DNA of 64,000 nucleotides from Xenorhabdus miraniensis (GCF_002632615.1 NZ_NITZ01000003.1:124001-188000), one strand, 5' to 3'; shown: positions 18,839-30,100, counted from the stretch's first letter. Notes: generated by a model from the letters alone, not told the origin. A program made the numbers and translations.

Positions 18839-18908
18839 GCGACCCTCGTTTCTGAATATGTTGAAAAAATAGTTATAAGATTAGCAGGTTAAATGAATGA
18901 CTTATGAC

Positions 18909-18926
18909 TGTCAAATCAGTGATACA
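18909..18926 (-). promoter_or_regulatory. TyrR box (weaker), overlapping a -35-like element
   Basis: On the minus strand it reads TGTATCACTGATTTGACA, which fits TGT-N12-ACA. Its end, TTGACA, is also a perfect -35 hexamer for tyrP. Confidence 0.6.
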
Positions 18927-18931
18927 CATGA

Positions 18932-18949
18932 TGTAAATAAATAATTACA
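18932..18949 (-). promoter_or_regulatory. TyrR box (strong) upstream of tyrP
   Basis: It reads TGTAAATAAATAATTACA on the plus strand, against the consensus TGTAAA-N6-TTTACA with one mismatch. It is 5 bp from the second box. Confidence 0.75.
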
Positions 18950-19180
18950 CTTAGTTTATTATCAGATGTGGGTAAAATAACTTCATACCTCAATCTTGTT
19001 CTATCTAAAAGACACAACTATGCCCAACAGACTTTAATTTGTAGTGGGGGAATAAGGAAGTAAATTCCATAGCGTATAGAAAATATGTGATTAGACAGAC
19101 AGCAAGTACAGCCGCAGCCTAAAAGATGAAAAGGAAGCGTATTCAGCAGGGCGTTAAATTGCCTGAAAATGAAAAGTAAA

Positions 19181-19225
19181 AACCCGCTATCTCACCGGAT
19201 GGTTACGGGAGATAACGGGTTCTTG
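19181..19225 (-). terminator. Terminator of the tRNA-Ser/tRNA-Thr unit
   Basis: AACCCGTTATCTC pairs with GAGATAGCGGGTT apart from one G-T pair and is followed by TTTTACTTTTC on the minus strand. Confidence 0.75.
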
Positions 19226-19227
19226 TA

Positions 19228-19303
<76 letters not shown>

Positions 19304-19309
19304 GAAATT

Positions 19310-19397
<88 letters not shown>

Positions 19398-19608
19398 ATG
19401 GCGCGAGATTATGCCTATATCGATTTAATGTGTCTAGCCCCTAAAGAAAAAAAATGGCTTTTTTCTTACTGATTGCTCAATCTTTGATCTTTAATGGTCT
19501 TTTGACTTGCTAACCTGCTAGTATAAACTAGGTATTCTGGCTTATTTATCTACGGGTTGATGTTGCATTGACCAAAATATATTCATACTAAAGGCAATTA
19601 ATCCAAGA

Positions 19609-22335
19609 ATGTATAAACAACCACCTATCAAGCCTTCAACTATTCCTCGTTTTTACACGCTATTTGTTACTTTGCTTTTTACGTCTCTATTTTTATTCGG
19701 GTATAACTATTTTGATATTTGGCTGATGGAGAAAAAATATGCTATCAGTAGTGTAACAGAGAAGATGAGATTGCAGATTAAAGATTATCGCTACTACACA
19801 AATCATATCTTTGAACAGTCTAATACTTTACCAATCTCCTCTCAGGAGACACCATCGTTGCTAAAACTAGGTCCAGATGTCTATTGGTTAGAAAATCGCT
19901 ATCAGGCCGTTGATGCAATTATTTTTGGTCAATACAGCGATTTTAGTATTCGACTGGCTCAGCAATTGTCTAACTATCTGGAAATTCTCTGGGGGCCTCG
20001 CAATGAATACTTGTCGATGTATTATCTTAATGGGAAGGAGAATAATTTATTATTGATAACGAACCACTCACTCTTAAAACCGGAAATAAGGTTCAAGGAC
20101 AGTTATCTGACCCTGAATTATGATGCCAGACGCACTGAGATGTTAGACCAGTTCATCACATTGGATGAAAAAGAGAATATATCACCCATCAGTGTATTAC
20201 GCGGTGAGAATATTTATTTTTATACTTATAAAGCTGGGTTTAATGTAACTGGTCAATTAACCACCATTATTGCCTTTGATTTGCCTATCAATAATCTTTT
20301 GTCGGTTGATATGCTGCCAGCAAATTTTCGGCTGAATGCGATTAGCTCACACGAGGCTGATAACTCAGATAAAGTTGAGGTTTCATGGAACGGATTTTGG
20401 CTGGAGTTCTCCCAGTCCCTTAATATCGTGCCATATAAATTATCTTATCAAGTTCCATTGAAGACTCTGATTGTAGATTTATTGTTCAGAAATTCCTGGC
20501 TTCTGCTTTCAATATTGCTTTTCTTTTTATTCTCGTTAAATGGGTTATTTTATATCCGTCGGCGATATATTGCACCAAATGCCTCTATGAGTAATGAGTT
20601 AAAAATTAAGGACTCTTTGAATAACGATATTATTTCTAATATTCCCACCGGATTGGTGCTTTACGATTTTGCTGCGAACCAAATAATAATGAGTAATAAA
20701 ATCGCAGAGCGGTTGATGCCTCATATAGATTTGAATAAAGTTAGAATCATGGCGCAACAGCATCATGGTGTAATTCAAACATCCATTGATGAGGCGATTT
20801 ATGAAGTGAAAATGTATAGCAACAGCTTATTACCAGAGTCTTACCTGTTTTTACTACAAGACAAAGATCAGGAAGTCATGGCAAATAAGCGATTACAATT
20901 TGCTCATCAGGAATATGAGAGAAGCATTCAGGCCAGAAGGTCAATGCTTTCGAATATTAATAAAGAAATAAAGCATCCGGTTAAGAACTTAAATGATATT
21001 GCTGATCAATTGAAACAGCTATCACAAGATGAGAATGAGCAGAAGTTGCTGGAGAAGTTATTAGCCAAATCCAAATATATTACTGAATGGATCGAAAACA
21101 TTTCATTGCTCAATAGCTTGGAGTTTAATGATTGGCAGCCAGCGAATGAAGTATTTTCTCTGTCTTCACGTTTGGAAGATATTCTGAAAATTTCTCTGCC
21201 GACTTTGAATGCTAAGGGACTGAGAATTTATTATCATTTTAATATATCCCGTGAATCTTTATTCATTGGGGATGGAGTCGCGTTAAGTAAAGTGGTCACG
21301 TTGTTATTTAACTATGCAGTGACAACGACCAGCTATGGAAAAATATCGTTGACCGTTAATAGTTCTGGTAAATATGACAACCATATTCAAATTGAGCTCA
21401 TGGATAGTGGCTCTGGTTTGGGTGAAAAAGATTTGACCAGTTTGAATTATCCTTTCCTATACAAATCAACAGAAGATAAGTACTCTACCAATTCAGGCAT
21501 GGCTTTTTATTTATGTAACCAGTTATGCAAAAGAATGGGAGGAAGTCTTGATATTAAAAGTAAGTTGGGTTTAGGCACTCATTATGTTATCGATCTGCCT
21601 TTATCGCAGTATGATGATGAAAATGGTGAAACCCCTCAGCTTTTGGAAGGGATTACGATCTTAATTGATATCAATAACCCCGAGATCAGCAAAATCATCC
21701 ATACTTATCTCAGTAATTACGGTGCAACTTATTTCGATAAAAGCAAAGGGAACATTACGGAAGAATACGATATTATCCTTACGGATAAACAGTACAAAGA
21801 GGAAAAACCAACTATATTATTAGTGGGCAATTTACTAGAGTTCAAGCAGATGAAGCCCGGTTTGGTTCAGTGCAATTACAATCTTGTTGATGCTGTTATC
21901 AATGCAATATCGTTTCTGATTGAAGAGAATTTCAGTTTAGAAGAGTCAGAAGAAATTTTTCATAGCTCTGAACCAGTATGCAAACTCACTGAAGATGTTG
22001 ATTCATGTGGGGATATTGATAGTGATATCTGCAATATTCTCAAAAATTATCAAATTCAGTTGGGAAACAGTGATTACAGGAAATTATTTATAGAGACGGT
22101 ACCTATGGATATTACTAAACTGTATACTGATATGGAACGACATGATTTGGTATCACTTTCGCAAACGGTACACCGCCTTAAGGGTGCGTTTGCTATGTTA
22201 GATTTAGAGTTTCTTAGGTCATCATGTGAGGCATTGGAAAAACACATAGCAGACAATAATGAAGTAGAAATCAAAAGTAGCATCAGCCTCATTGATTCTT
22301 TTATCACAAAGCTGTTGCAACAAGGTAACCAATAA
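19609..22335 (+). CDS. rcsD: Phosphotransfer protein RcsD
   Basis: RcsD passes phosphate from RcsC to RcsB. The 908-residue protein has helices at about 17-35 and 295-315 flanking a periplasmic domain, then a catalytically dead histidine kinase-like region and a C-terminal HPt domain with the phosphorylated His in VHRLKGAFAML (about residue 847). It is slightly longer than E. coli RcsD (890). rcsB starts 1 bp after its stop, and rcsC converges from the other side, as in other enterobacteria. No ompC/micF is visible upstream; the tRNA pair is there instead. Confidence 0.95.
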   Translation: MYKQPPIKPSTIPRFYTLFVTLLFTSLFLFGYNYFDIWLMEKKYAISSVTEKMRLQIKDYRYYTNHIFEQSNTLPISSQETPSLLKLGPDVYWLENRYQAVDAIIFGQYSDFSIRLAQQLSNYLEILWGPRNEYLSMYYLNGKENNLLLITNHSLLKPEIRFKDSYLTLNYDARRTEMLDQFITLDEKENISPISVLRGENIYFYTYKAGFNVTGQLTTIIAFDLPINNLLSVDMLPANFRLNAISSHEADNSDKVEVSWNGFWLEFSQSLNIVPYKLSYQVPLKTLIVDLLFRNSWLLLSILLFFLFSLNGLFYIRRRYIAPNASMSNELKIKDSLNNDIISNIPTGLVLYDFAANQIIMSNKIAERLMPHIDLNKVRIMAQQHHGVIQTSIDEAIYEVKMYSNSLLPESYLFLLQDKDQEVMANKRLQFAHQEYERSIQARRSMLSNINKEIKHPVKNLNDIADQLKQLSQDENEQKLLEKLLAKSKYITEWIENISLLNSLEFNDWQPANEVFSLSSRLEDILKISLPTLNAKGLRIYYHFNISRESLFIGDGVALSKVVTLLFNYAVTTTSYGKISLTVNSSGKYDNHIQIELMDSGSGLGEKDLTSLNYPFLYKSTEDKYSTNSGMAFYLCNQLCKRMGGSLDIKSKLGLGTHYVIDLPLSQYDDENGETPQLLEGITILIDINNPEISKIIHTYLSNYGATYFDKSKGNITEEYDIILTDKQYKEEKPTILLVGNLLEFKQMKPGLVQCNYNLVDAVINAISFLIEENFSLEESEEIFHSSEPVCKLTEDVDSCGDIDSDICNILKNYQIQLGNSDYRKLFIETVPMDITKLYTDMERHDLVSLSQTVHRLKGAFAMLDLEFLRSSCEALEKHIADNNEVEIKSSISLIDSFITKLLQQGNQ

Positions 22336-22336
22336 T

Positions 22337-22987
22337 ATGAATAACCTTAATGTCATTATTGCCGATGACCATCCCATTGTTTTGTTTGGCATCCGCAAGT
22401 CTCTTGAACAGATTGAGTGGATTAATGTGGTGGGGGAATTTGAAAATTCAACTACGCTCATTAATAGCTTGCCACATATAGAGGCAGATGTTCTGATAAC
22501 GGATTTGTCAATGCCTGGGGATAAATACGGTGATGGCATCACCCTGATAAAATATATTAAACGCCATTACCCAACATTGGCAGTTATTGTCCTTACAATG
22601 AACAATAACCCGGCTATTTTAAGCGCTATACTTGAGCTTGATATTGAGGGAATAGTGTTAAAACAAGGAGCACCAACTGATTTGCCCAGAGCTCTTTCTG
22701 CTTTGCAGAAGGGGAAACAATTCACACCTGAGAGTGTTTCTAAGTTACTGGAAAAAGTAAATGCCAATGGTTACGGGGATAAACGTTTATCTCCTAAAGA
22801 GAGTGAGGTTCTGCGCTTATTTGCCGAAGGTTTTCTTGTTACTGATATTGCTAAAAAACTTAATCGTAGTATTAAAACTATCAGTAGCCAGAAGAAATCA
22901 GCGATGCTAAAACTGGGAGTTGATAACGATATTGCGTTACTTAACTATTTATCCTCTGTCACGATTGACAAAGATTTTGGTAAATAA
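22337..22987 (+). CDS. rcsB: Response regulator RcsB
   Basis: This 216-residue NarL-type regulator has a receiver domain with the acidic pair in VIIADDHPIVL, the phosphoacceptor Asp in DVLITDLSMPG and the conserved Lys in VLKQGAP. The LuxR-type helix-turn-helix is LSPKESEVLRLFAEGFLVTD followed by IAKKLNRSIKTISSQKKSAM. Length equals E. coli RcsB. RcsB controls capsule, motility and envelope stress genes. ATG 22337 follows the rcsD stop by 1 bp. Confidence 0.98.
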   Translation: MNNLNVIIADDHPIVLFGIRKSLEQIEWINVVGEFENSTTLINSLPHIEADVLITDLSMPGDKYGDGITLIKYIKRHYPTLAVIVLTMNNNPAILSAILELDIEGIVLKQGAPTDLPRALSALQKGKQFTPESVSKLLEKVNANGYGDKRLSPKESEVLRLFAEGFLVTDIAKKLNRSIKTISSQKKSAMLKLGVDNDIALLNYLSSVTIDKDFGK

Positions 22988-23006
22988 CCAATTGGTTATC
23001 TTTTCT

Positions 23007-23044
23007 GGTAGAAAATCGGTAGTTGACGTTACCGATTTTCTACC
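23007..23044. terminator. Bidirectional terminator between rcsB and rcsC
   Basis: A 15-bp perfect stem (GGTAGAAAATCGGTA / TACCGATTTTCTACC) with an 8-nt loop lies between the convergent genes. Confidence 0.85.
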
Positions 23045-23074
23045 TTTCGGCAAGCCAATATAGTATTTAATGAG

Positions 23075-25936
23075 TCAATGTATTTGTCTTTGAATATTAC
23101 TATATTCTATTATTACTTCTTTTAGTATTGCCAGTGATACAGGTTTCGATAAACAGTTATCCATGCCCACATTAGTACAACGTTGTTTTTCTTCTGCCAA
23201 TGCGTTGGCAGTAATACCAATAATGGGTTTGGTATAGCCTCTGTTTCGCAAGTATTGTGTCAGTTCATACCCATCCATATTGGGCATATTAACGTCTGTC
23301 AAAAGAATATCTGTTGAATTATTTTTTAGATACTCAATCGCATCAATGCCATCATTTGCCATGGATACGCTAAACCCTATTGAGGTTAATTGATCGACCA
23401 ATAAATGACGATTAATGGGATGGTCATCAACAACTAATACTTTTACTGTATTAAGGCTGCTGTTAGTTTGCATCACTTTTGTTGGAGTAAGCGGTGATGA
23501 CAGCGAAATAGGCAAAGTTGATGCGAGAGAGTGTTCTGCCAGCAGAGTATCCAGCACACTACCCAATTCACTCAGCTCATAAGTATTATGCAGCCAATAA
23601 TTTTCTCGGATTTGTTCTGGTGGACCAATATGTTTTTCTGATATTTCTATCTGATAATGTACCGAAATAGTTGGCTCGTTAGGTCGATCACTGATGAGTA
23701 ATTCTGTGCCATCTATTTTTTCTTCGTCGTATAGAGTGACTTGAAAATGATTCTGTGAAAGTAAATTCTGTAAATATCTTTCAAGGAAGTCATTGCAAAT
23801 AGCCAACACTATCTTTTGCTGATGACGTTGATTAGATACTTCTTTTGCATAAAACTTAACGCCATAAAAAGGAATGCGGATGGAAAAGATACTGCCAATA
23901 TGTTTTTGTGAAACGAATTCAATATCACCATCCATCAAATTGATGAGTTTTTCACAAATAGCCAGCCCTAACCCTGTGCCTTGTATAGAACTTTCTTTAT
24001 TGGCGCTGATCTGGAAAAACGGCTCGAATAATTGAAATTGTAATTTATCCTCAATACCAAGCCCTGTATCTTTGATACTAATATATAAGTAACCATATTT
24101 TGATGTAACTTCAATAACGACACAGCCAGAGGCTGTGAATTTGATGGCATTGTTTAATAAATTAGAGATGATTTGTTGTAATCTTACAGGATCATTGCGG
24201 ATGATATCAGGAACATCCGCATCAATATAGCAATATAACCCCAATCCTTTTTTTGTAATTAGAGGAAGATAGTTTGAAATTACATGTGATATTACTTCCC
24301 GACAACTAAAATCCCTGGGTTCAATTTTTAATTGTTTGGATTCTATTTTAGAAAAGTCGAGAATATCGCTGATAATTTTCAACAATAGCGATGATGAATT
24401 ATTCATTGTTGCCAGCAATCGTGCGGATTCTGATGGCAATGAATGAGATTGGATAAGTTCTAGGTTACCAATAATACCATAGAGTGGTGTTCTTAATTCA
24501 TGGCTAACTGTTGCAAGGAACATCGATTTCGCCTGGTTGGCTTGCTCTGCAGCTGAAGCCATTTCTTGCAAGGATTTCTCCATTTTTACGCGGGTGCTGA
24601 CATCTATCAACACACAAATTGCAACTTCTTCATTACGATAGCGTGAATGTACAAAACTAATTTGCAGGTGATTATTATCGCTGGTGACGACATCAATATA
24701 GCTGCTGGTTTTATCGCAAATGATATCGACAATACGTTTTTGATCTTCATAGGTTAGCATTCGGGTGTAATTATGTGCCAGTTCATTACTTAGAATATTG
24801 ACACCATCACTGACTCTTAAAATACTAATTCCCACCGGGGCCGAAGCAACAATTTTATGGTTAAACTGTTCATGTTCTTCAAGGCGGATTGCATTGTCTT
24901 CGGCCGGAGCAAACATTTTACGTTCAAACCTCCAGACAAAAAAAGTAATAGCGATTGCAGAAATAATATTCAATATGGCGCTATTAATTAGGCTGGCTTT
25001 GAGTTCAATGTAAATTTGTTTTATTGGTATTGAATAAGCAACGTATAATGAAGCGGGTGATAATCGTCGCAACAGCAACAAACTGGTAAAATTATCATCG
25101 TAACCGAAGTAAGTCGATTGCATATTGAAATTTATAGTGGTCTGTTTATTGATACTTTTTGTCGGATAGAATAATTCGGGCTGTTTAAACTCGTTTAACA
25201 GAGTGATATGTAGAGGTCTATATGTCGCTTGTTTAAAGTATTCCAGAGTAAGGTATTGGTCAATAATGATGATCCCTTTAATGTGTCCATCAATATAAAG
25301 GGGTGAAAAAATATAAAAATTCCCCCCATCCGCTCTTGAGTCGGGTTGTATCGTAAAGATGGCTCGTTCTCTTCCCTGATCTTTCATATTGATTACCCTC
25401 AGGCTACTTTCATAGATCATTTTCTTAACTGCGTCAGAGTCTACGACGTTGCCACGATAAGCTAATTTCACCATGCACATGCTTTTCGCATCAACAAAAA
25501 GAATTTGGGTTACATGATGTATAGGAGAGGTATTATCATTCCGAAATGATAACGATTGATCCAATGACTCTAAATGATTATGTGAGCTTTTGTGTAAAAG
25601 CTCACAATCGGAATTTGAATTCAAAGGAATGTACGGCAGAATATTGTCATATTGCGGTAGAGTAATTGTTGGATCTTTATCATTCTTTGATGAAAATTCT
25701 TTCTCCACAATTACTTGAATATCTCGCAAGATACCGGAAAGGATCCGCACATTAGCAAATGCAACATCAAAATTAGAATTAAATTCTTGTCGCATATCTG
25801 CTTTGACTGTATTGAAAAGATTTATCAAATAAAAGCTAGTTAACAAGGCGCCGAGTGCCCATAACATAAATCCGAGCACCCGAAAAAGATAACGGGATAT
25901 CTTTAATGACGTCCGAAAAGAAGATAGATATCTCAA
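23075..25936 (-). CDS. rcsC: Hybrid sensor kinase RcsC
   Basis: The 953-residue inner-membrane kinase has helices at about 18-40 and 312-335 around a periplasmic domain. The phospho-His is in FLATVSHELRTPLYG (about residue 479), followed by the N-box (NAIKFT), the G-box (GTGLGLAI), an RcsC-specific linker and a C-terminal receiver with VLVVDDHPINR and the phospho-Asp in DILLTDVNMPNMDGYE. It senses envelope damage through RcsF and IgaA and feeds RcsD and RcsB. Length is close to E. coli (949). Confidence 0.97.
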   Translation of the reverse strand: MRYLSSFRTSLKISRYLFRVLGFMLWALGALLTSFYLINLFNTVKADMRQEFNSNFDVAFANVRILSGILRDIQVIVEKEFSSKNDKDPTITLPQYDNILPYIPLNSNSDCELLHKSSHNHLESLDQSLSFRNDNTSPIHHVTQILFVDAKSMCMVKLAYRGNVVDSDAVKKMIYESSLRVINMKDQGRERAIFTIQPDSRADGGNFYIFSPLYIDGHIKGIIIIDQYLTLEYFKQATYRPLHITLLNEFKQPELFYPTKSINKQTTINFNMQSTYFGYDDNFTSLLLLRRLSPASLYVAYSIPIKQIYIELKASLINSAILNIISAIAITFFVWRFERKMFAPAEDNAIRLEEHEQFNHKIVASAPVGISILRVSDGVNILSNELAHNYTRMLTYEDQKRIVDIICDKTSSYIDVVTSDNNHLQISFVHSRYRNEEVAICVLIDVSTRVKMEKSLQEMASAAEQANQAKSMFLATVSHELRTPLYGIIGNLELIQSHSLPSESARLLATMNNSSSLLLKIISDILDFSKIESKQLKIEPRDFSCREVISHVISNYLPLITKKGLGLYCYIDADVPDIIRNDPVRLQQIISNLLNNAIKFTASGCVVIEVTSKYGYLYISIKDTGLGIEDKLQFQLFEPFFQISANKESSIQGTGLGLAICEKLINLMDGDIEFVSQKHIGSIFSIRIPFYGVKFYAKEVSNQRHQQKIVLAICNDFLERYLQNLLSQNHFQVTLYDEEKIDGTELLISDRPNEPTISVHYQIEISEKHIGPPEQIRENYWLHNTYELSELGSVLDTLLAEHSLASTLPISLSSPLTPTKVMQTNSSLNTVKVLVVDDHPINRHLLVDQLTSIGFSVSMANDGIDAIEYLKNNSTDILLTDVNMPNMDGYELTQYLRNRGYTKPIIGITANALAEEKQRCTNVGMDNCLSKPVSLAILKEVIIEYSNIQRQIH

Positions 25937-26047
25937 GAGATCGCCTGACGAAAAACATGATTAATATTAACTGTTCACAGCATATACTAGTGTAGCAGGG
26001 AATACAAAGCAGCATTTGACTCTTTAATGCTTCGTCAAAATATCATG

Positions 26048-26076
26048 CAAAAAAGCAGACACCGAAGTGCCTGCTC
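26048..26076 (-). terminator. gyrA terminator
   Basis: On the minus strand GCAGGCAC-TTCG-GTGTCTGC, with a stable tetraloop, is followed by TTTTTT. It lies about 40 bp after the gyrA stop. Confidence 0.9.
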
Positions 26077-26116
26077 TATTATTGATGGTATGCAGCAAGA
26101 ATAAAATTAAAATGTA

Positions 26117-28756
26117 TTACTCTTTATCTTCTGGCTCAGCATGCCCTTCAACAGAAGGGGCTGCTGTATTGTCATCCTCATCATCGTCATCAGGTTCAGC
26201 TACACGTTGTAAGCCAACCACTTTTTCGTCTTCTGATGTACGGATCAGGGTGACGCCTTGCGTATTACGACCAACAGTGCTGACTTCAGAAACACGGGTT
26301 CGTACCAATGTTCCTGCATTAGTAATCATCATGATCTGATCAGTCGGTTCAACTTGAATCGCGCCGATCACGTTACCGTTACGTTCGCTGACCTTGATGG
26401 AAATAACACCTTGTGTAGCACGGGATTTTGTTGGGTACTCTTTTTCAGCAGTACGTTTGCCGTAACCATTCTCGGTGACGGTCAGGATTTCTCCTTCGCC
26501 ACGAGGAATGATCAGTGAAACAACTTTATCGCCTTCTCCAAGTTTGATACCACGAACCCCAGTTGCGGTGCGTCCCATCGCACGAACACCTTTCACGCGA
26601 ACAGTACCATCTTCCAGCATTTCTTCCTCTTCTTCGAGGAAACGAACGACTTTGCCCTGAGCGGAGAACAGCATAACTTCATTGCTGCCATCTGTCAGGT
26701 CAACGCCGATCAACTCATCACCTTCATTCAGGTTCACTGCAATGATGCCGGCACTGCGCGGGCGGCTGAATTCGCTGAGTTTAGTCTTCTTAACAATACC
26801 GCTTGCGGTTGCCATGAAGATATTCAGCCCATCTTCATATTCACGCACTGGTAAAATGGCTGTAATGCGTTCGTTCTGATCCAATGGCAACAGATTGACA
26901 ATTGGACGACCACGGGCACCACGGCTTGCTTCCGGCAACTGGTATACTTTCATCCAGTACATCTTGCCCTTATTTGAGAAGCAGAGAATGGTATCGTGAG
27001 TATTAGCCACCAGCAAACGCTCAATGAAGTCTTCTTCTTTGGTGCGCGCGGCTGATTTTCCTTTGCCGCCACGACGCTGAGCTTCGTAGTCGGACAATGG
27101 TTGGTATTTAACGTACCCCTGATGGGACAGTGTTACCACAACATCTTCTTGATTGATCAGATCTTCAATATTGATATCTGCTGAGTTTTCAGTCAATTCA
27201 GTCCGGCGGACATCATTATATTGTTCTTTAATGGCCAGCAATTCTTCACGAATGACTTCCATCAAACGTTCAGGGCTTTCCAAAATGAACAGCAGCTCCG
27301 CGATGACTTTCAGCAGGTCACGATATTCATCAAGCAGTTTTTCATGCTCTAGTCCGGTCAGTTTTTGCAGGCGCAGATCTAAAATGGACTGTGCTTGCTG
27401 TTCGGTCAGGTAATATTTACCATCACGAATGCCATACTGTGGTTCCAGCCATTCAGGACGAGCAGCATCGTTACCTGCCTGCGCCAGCATGGTAGCAACA
27501 TTGCCCAATTCCCACGGCTGAGAAATCAGACTGGCTTTGGCCTCCGAAGGCGTGGAAGCACGGCGGATCAATTCAATGACAGGATCGATATTAGCCAGTG
27601 CAACAGCCAGTGCTTCAAGAATATGCGCACGTTCGCGGGCTTTTCTCAGTTCAAAGATAGTCCGGCGCGTGACAACTTCACGGCGATGGCAAACAAACGC
27701 AGAAAGAATGTCTTTCAGGTTAAGTAACTTGGGTTGTCCTTGGTGCAGGGCAACCATGTTGATACCGAATGAAACTTGCAACTGAGTCAGTGAATACAGG
27801 TTATTCAGGACAACTTCACCAACGGCATCCCGTTTTACTTCGATAACGATGCGCATTCCATCTTTATCGGATTCGTCACGTAATGCACTGATCCCCTCAA
27901 TCCGCTTCTCTTTTACCAGTTCAGCTATTTTTTCGATCAGTCGGGCTTTATTGACCTGATAAGGTATTTCACTGACGATAATGGTTTCGCGGCCATTTTT
28001 TTCATCAGTTTCAACTTCTGCGCGGGCACGGAGATAAATTTTGCCGCGACCTGTGCGGTAGGCTTCCTGAATGCCGCGACGCCCATTGATAATGGCGGCT
28101 GTCGGGAAATCAGGGCCAGGAATGTATTCCATCAGGCCTTCAATACTGATGTTTTCATCATCAATATAAGCCAGACAGCCATCAATCACCTCAGATAAAT
28201 TATGAGGTGGAATGTTGGTTGCCATACCTACCGCAATCCCTGATGAGCCATTCACCAACAGGTTGGGTATACGGGTTGGCATGACCTCGGGGATTTGTTC
28301 TGTGCCATCATAGTTAGGCACAAAGTCGACAGTTTCTTTTTCCAAGTCCGCCAGCAATTCATGGGCAATTTTCGCCATGCGTACTTCGGTATAACGCATC
28401 GCAGCCGCAGAATCGCCGTCTACTGATCCAAAGTTCCCCTGACCGTCAACCAGCATGTAACGCATGGAGAAGGGTTGAGCCAGACGAACAATAGTGTCAT
28501 AAACAGCGCTGTCACCATGCGGATGGTATTTACCAATAACATCCCCAACAACGCGGGCAGATTTCTTATAGGGTTTATTCCAATCATTTCCCAATACATT
28601 CATCGCGAAAAGTACGCGGCGGTGTACCGGCTTCAGTCCATCCCGAACATCTGGCAGTGCACGTCCAACAATAACGGACATCGCATAATCCAGATACGAG
28701 CTCTTCAGCTCTTCTTCGATATTGACCGGTGTGATTTCTCTGGCAATGTCGCTCAT
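26117..28756 (-). CDS. gyrA: DNA gyrase subunit A
   Basis: GyrA forms the breakage-reunion part of gyrase. The protein starts [18 protein letters not shown]. The quinolone-resistance region [19 protein letters not shown] keeps the sensitive Ser and Asp (S83 and D87 in E. coli numbering), and the catalytic Tyr is in AATRYTEVR-like [10 protein letters not shown]. The C-terminal beta-pinwheel carries the GyrA-box QRRGGKG, and the tail is acidic (DDDDEDD). I chose ATG 28756 over the frame's first Met (28774) by homology. About 879 residues, against 875 in E. coli. Confidence 0.98.
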   Translation of the reverse strand: MSDIAREITPVNIEEELKSSYLDYAMSVIVGRALPDVRDGLKPVHRRVLFAMNVLGNDWNKPYKKSARVVGDVIGKYHPHGDSAVYDTIVRLAQPFSMRYMLVDGQGNFGSVDGDSAAAMRYTEVRMAKIAHELLADLEKETVDFVPNYDGTEQIPEVMPTRIPNLLVNGSSGIAVGMATNIPPHNLSEVIDGCLAYIDDENISIEGLMEYIPGPDFPTAAIINGRRGIQEAYRTGRGKIYLRARAEVETDEKNGRETIIVSEIPYQVNKARLIEKIAELVKEKRIEGISALRDESDKDGMRIVIEVKRDAVGEVVLNNLYSLTQLQVSFGINMVALHQGQPKLLNLKDILSAFVCHRREVVTRRTIFELRKARERAHILEALAVALANIDPVIELIRRASTPSEAKASLISQPWELGNVATMLAQAGNDAARPEWLEPQYGIRDGKYYLTEQQAQSILDLRLQKLTGLEHEKLLDEYRDLLKVIAELLFILESPERLMEVIREELLAIKEQYNDVRRTELTENSADINIEDLINQEDVVVTLSHQGYVKYQPLSDYEAQRRGGKGKSAARTKEEDFIERLLVANTHDTILCFSNKGKMYWMKVYQLPEASRGARGRPIVNLLPLDQNERITAILPVREYEDGLNIFMATASGIVKKTKLSEFSRPRSAGIIAVNLNEGDELIGVDLTDGSNEVMLFSAQGKVVRFLEEEEEMLEDGTVRVKGVRAMGRTATGVRGIKLGEGDKVVSLIIPRGEGEILTVTENGYGKRTAEKEYPTKSRATQGVISIKVSERNGNVIGAIQVEPTDQIMMITNAGTLVRTRVSEVSTVGRNTQGVTLIRTSEDEKVVGLQRVAEPDDDDEDDNTAAPSVEGHAEPEDKE

Positions 28757-28898
28757 GGAGCCACTGTCCCTCATACTCCGAATTCAAAGGCTTAAATTAT
28801 ACCACAAATTGACAGTTTTATAAAAACCAGATGCGGGTATTTCGAGATTAAGGCATGTATAATAGCTTTCTGTCACACATCCCCATAATACTGTTACA

Positions 28899-28943
28899 TT
28901 TTCTGTGAATCAGTTTTCTGTGAACCAGTTTTCTGTGAAGCAG
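28899..28943 (+). repeat. Three-copy 15-bp tandem repeat just before ubiG
   Basis: TTTTCTGTGAANCAG occurs at 28899, 28914 and 28929, with only the N position (T, C, G) varying. It lies 22 bp before the ubiG ATG. If a GTG at 28905 were used, it would encode NQFSV-type repeats in frame with ubiG. Confidence 0.9.
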
Positions 28944-28964
28944 TTCCTAGGAGCGATATTGCTG

Positions 28965-29699
28965 ATGAACATAAAAACCCCCGATTCACCTATGCCGGCC
29001 CATGCTAATGTGGATCAACAGGAAATCGAAAAATTTGAAGCCGTTGCTTCCCGTTGGTGGGATCTTGAAGGTGAATTCAAGCCATTGCACCGTATCAATC
29101 CACTGCGTTTGAACTACATCCTGCAACATGCTGACGGCCTTTTTGGTAAAAAAGTATTGGATGTTGGATGTGGTGGAGGCATTTTGTCAGAAAGCATGGC
29201 GCGTGAAGGTGCGGAAGTGACAGGGTTGGATATGGGGTTTGAGCCCCTTGAGGTTGCCCGCCTGCATGCACTGGAGTCCGGCATTTCCGTCGCTTATGTT
29301 CAGGAAACAGTTGAAAACCACGCTGAACAGCATCAGCACGCTTATGATGTCGTGACATGTATGGAGATGCTTGAGCATGTACCTGATCCTGAATCTGTGG
29401 TTCGGGCCTGTGCCAAACTGGTAAAACCTGGCGGTCATGTTTTCTTCTCAACCATTAACCGTAACCGGAAAGCTTGGTTAGTGGCTGTTGTTGGCGCTGA
29501 ATATATTTTGAACATGGTGCCAAAAGGCACACATGACGCGAAAAAATTCATTCGTCCTTCTGAATTGATTAATTGGATTGATAAGACCCCTCTGAAAGAT
29601 CAACATATTATTGGTTTACATTACAATCCGTTAACAGATAAATTTCGACTTGGACACAATGTAGACGTGAACTATATGCTGCACACTCAATCAGTCTGA
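28965..29699 (+). CDS. ubiG: Ubiquinone O-methyltransferase UbiG
   Basis: UbiG performs both O-methylations in ubiquinone synthesis. The SAM-binding motif [20 protein letters not shown] and [20 protein letters not shown] are nearly identical to E. coli UbiG, and the C-terminus DVNYMLHTQ matches. I prefer ATG 28965 (244 residues, GGAG about 12 bp upstream), but the frame stays open through the upstream 15-bp repeats to GTG 28905. It is divergent from gyrA, as in E. coli. Confidence 0.95.
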   Translation: MNIKTPDSPMPAHANVDQQEIEKFEAVASRWWDLEGEFKPLHRINPLRLNYILQHADGLFGKKVLDVGCGGGILSESMAREGAEVTGLDMGFEPLEVARLHALESGISVAYVQETVENHAEQHQHAYDVVTCMEMLEHVPDPESVVRACAKLVKPGGHVFFSTINRNRKAWLVAVVGAEYILNMVPKGTHDAKKFIRPSELINWIDKTPLKDQHIIGLHYNPLTDKFRLGHNVDVNYMLHTQSV

Positions 29700-29768
29700 C
29701 TGAAGTAACGAAGGGATTAATAAAGCGGCAACTAAATATTATTTTTAAGATTTTATTTTCCCTGTTTC

Positions 29769-29822
29769 GCCGATAGCCTTATGAAAGTAACATCAAGTAA
29801 CTACGCAGGTTATCGGCTTTTT
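29769..29822 (+). terminator. Probable ubiG terminator with long loop
   Basis: GCCGATAGCC pairs with GGTTATCGGC across about 29 nt and is followed by TTTTT. Confidence 0.6.
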
Positions 29823-29841
29823 GGCAAAATTAATCCTCAAG

Positions 29842-29850
29842 TTATCCACA
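29842..29850 (+). promoter_or_regulatory. DnaA box upstream of nrdA
   Basis: TTATCCACA is a perfect R1-type DnaA box, 250 bp before nrdA. DnaA binding in the nrdAB promoter is known in E. coli. Confidence 0.7.
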
Positions 29851-29920
29851 AAACTTCCCGATTTTGTACACTTGATAAAACGCGAAATTAACATTATCTT
29901 GTTATTACCGTTTTAATCAC

Positions 29921-29936
29921 CCCCTATATATTGTGT
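29921..29936 (+). promoter_or_regulatory. NrdR box upstream of nrdA
   Basis: CCCCTATATATTGTGT matches the NrdR consensus core CwATATATwGTGT closely. A second, poorer copy may lie near 29950-29965. NrdR represses ribonucleotide reductase genes when nucleotides are plentiful. The 388-bp ubiG-nrdA gap otherwise holds only the DnaA box and the nrdA leader. Confidence 0.65.
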
Positions 29937-30100
29937 TTCTTACCATCTGACACTAACAATACAGTTGCGATAGAGCAAAGGAAAAGTAACAACGTACCCA
30001 AGCTGACCCTTGGTCATTCTGGGCGTATCGTGCTGTCAATAGGTCAGACCAGGAAAAACGATATAGGCGAGATACGAAAAGAGAGAAGGTGTATTTCCCC

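Noticed and set aside
19000..19180. Possible further ERIC fragment before the tRNA terminator
   Set aside because: A short resemblance (GCAGCC..AAAAGATGAAAAGG) is too weak and has no partner arm.
26067..28795. Several long plus-strand frames opposite gyrA
   Set aside because: They are antisense shadows of a strongly conserved gene with biased codon use.
29950..29965. Second NrdR box
   Set aside because: Only the left half (ACACTA) fits, and the 29-bp start-to-start spacing is not the usual three helical turns; it is mentioned only as possible.
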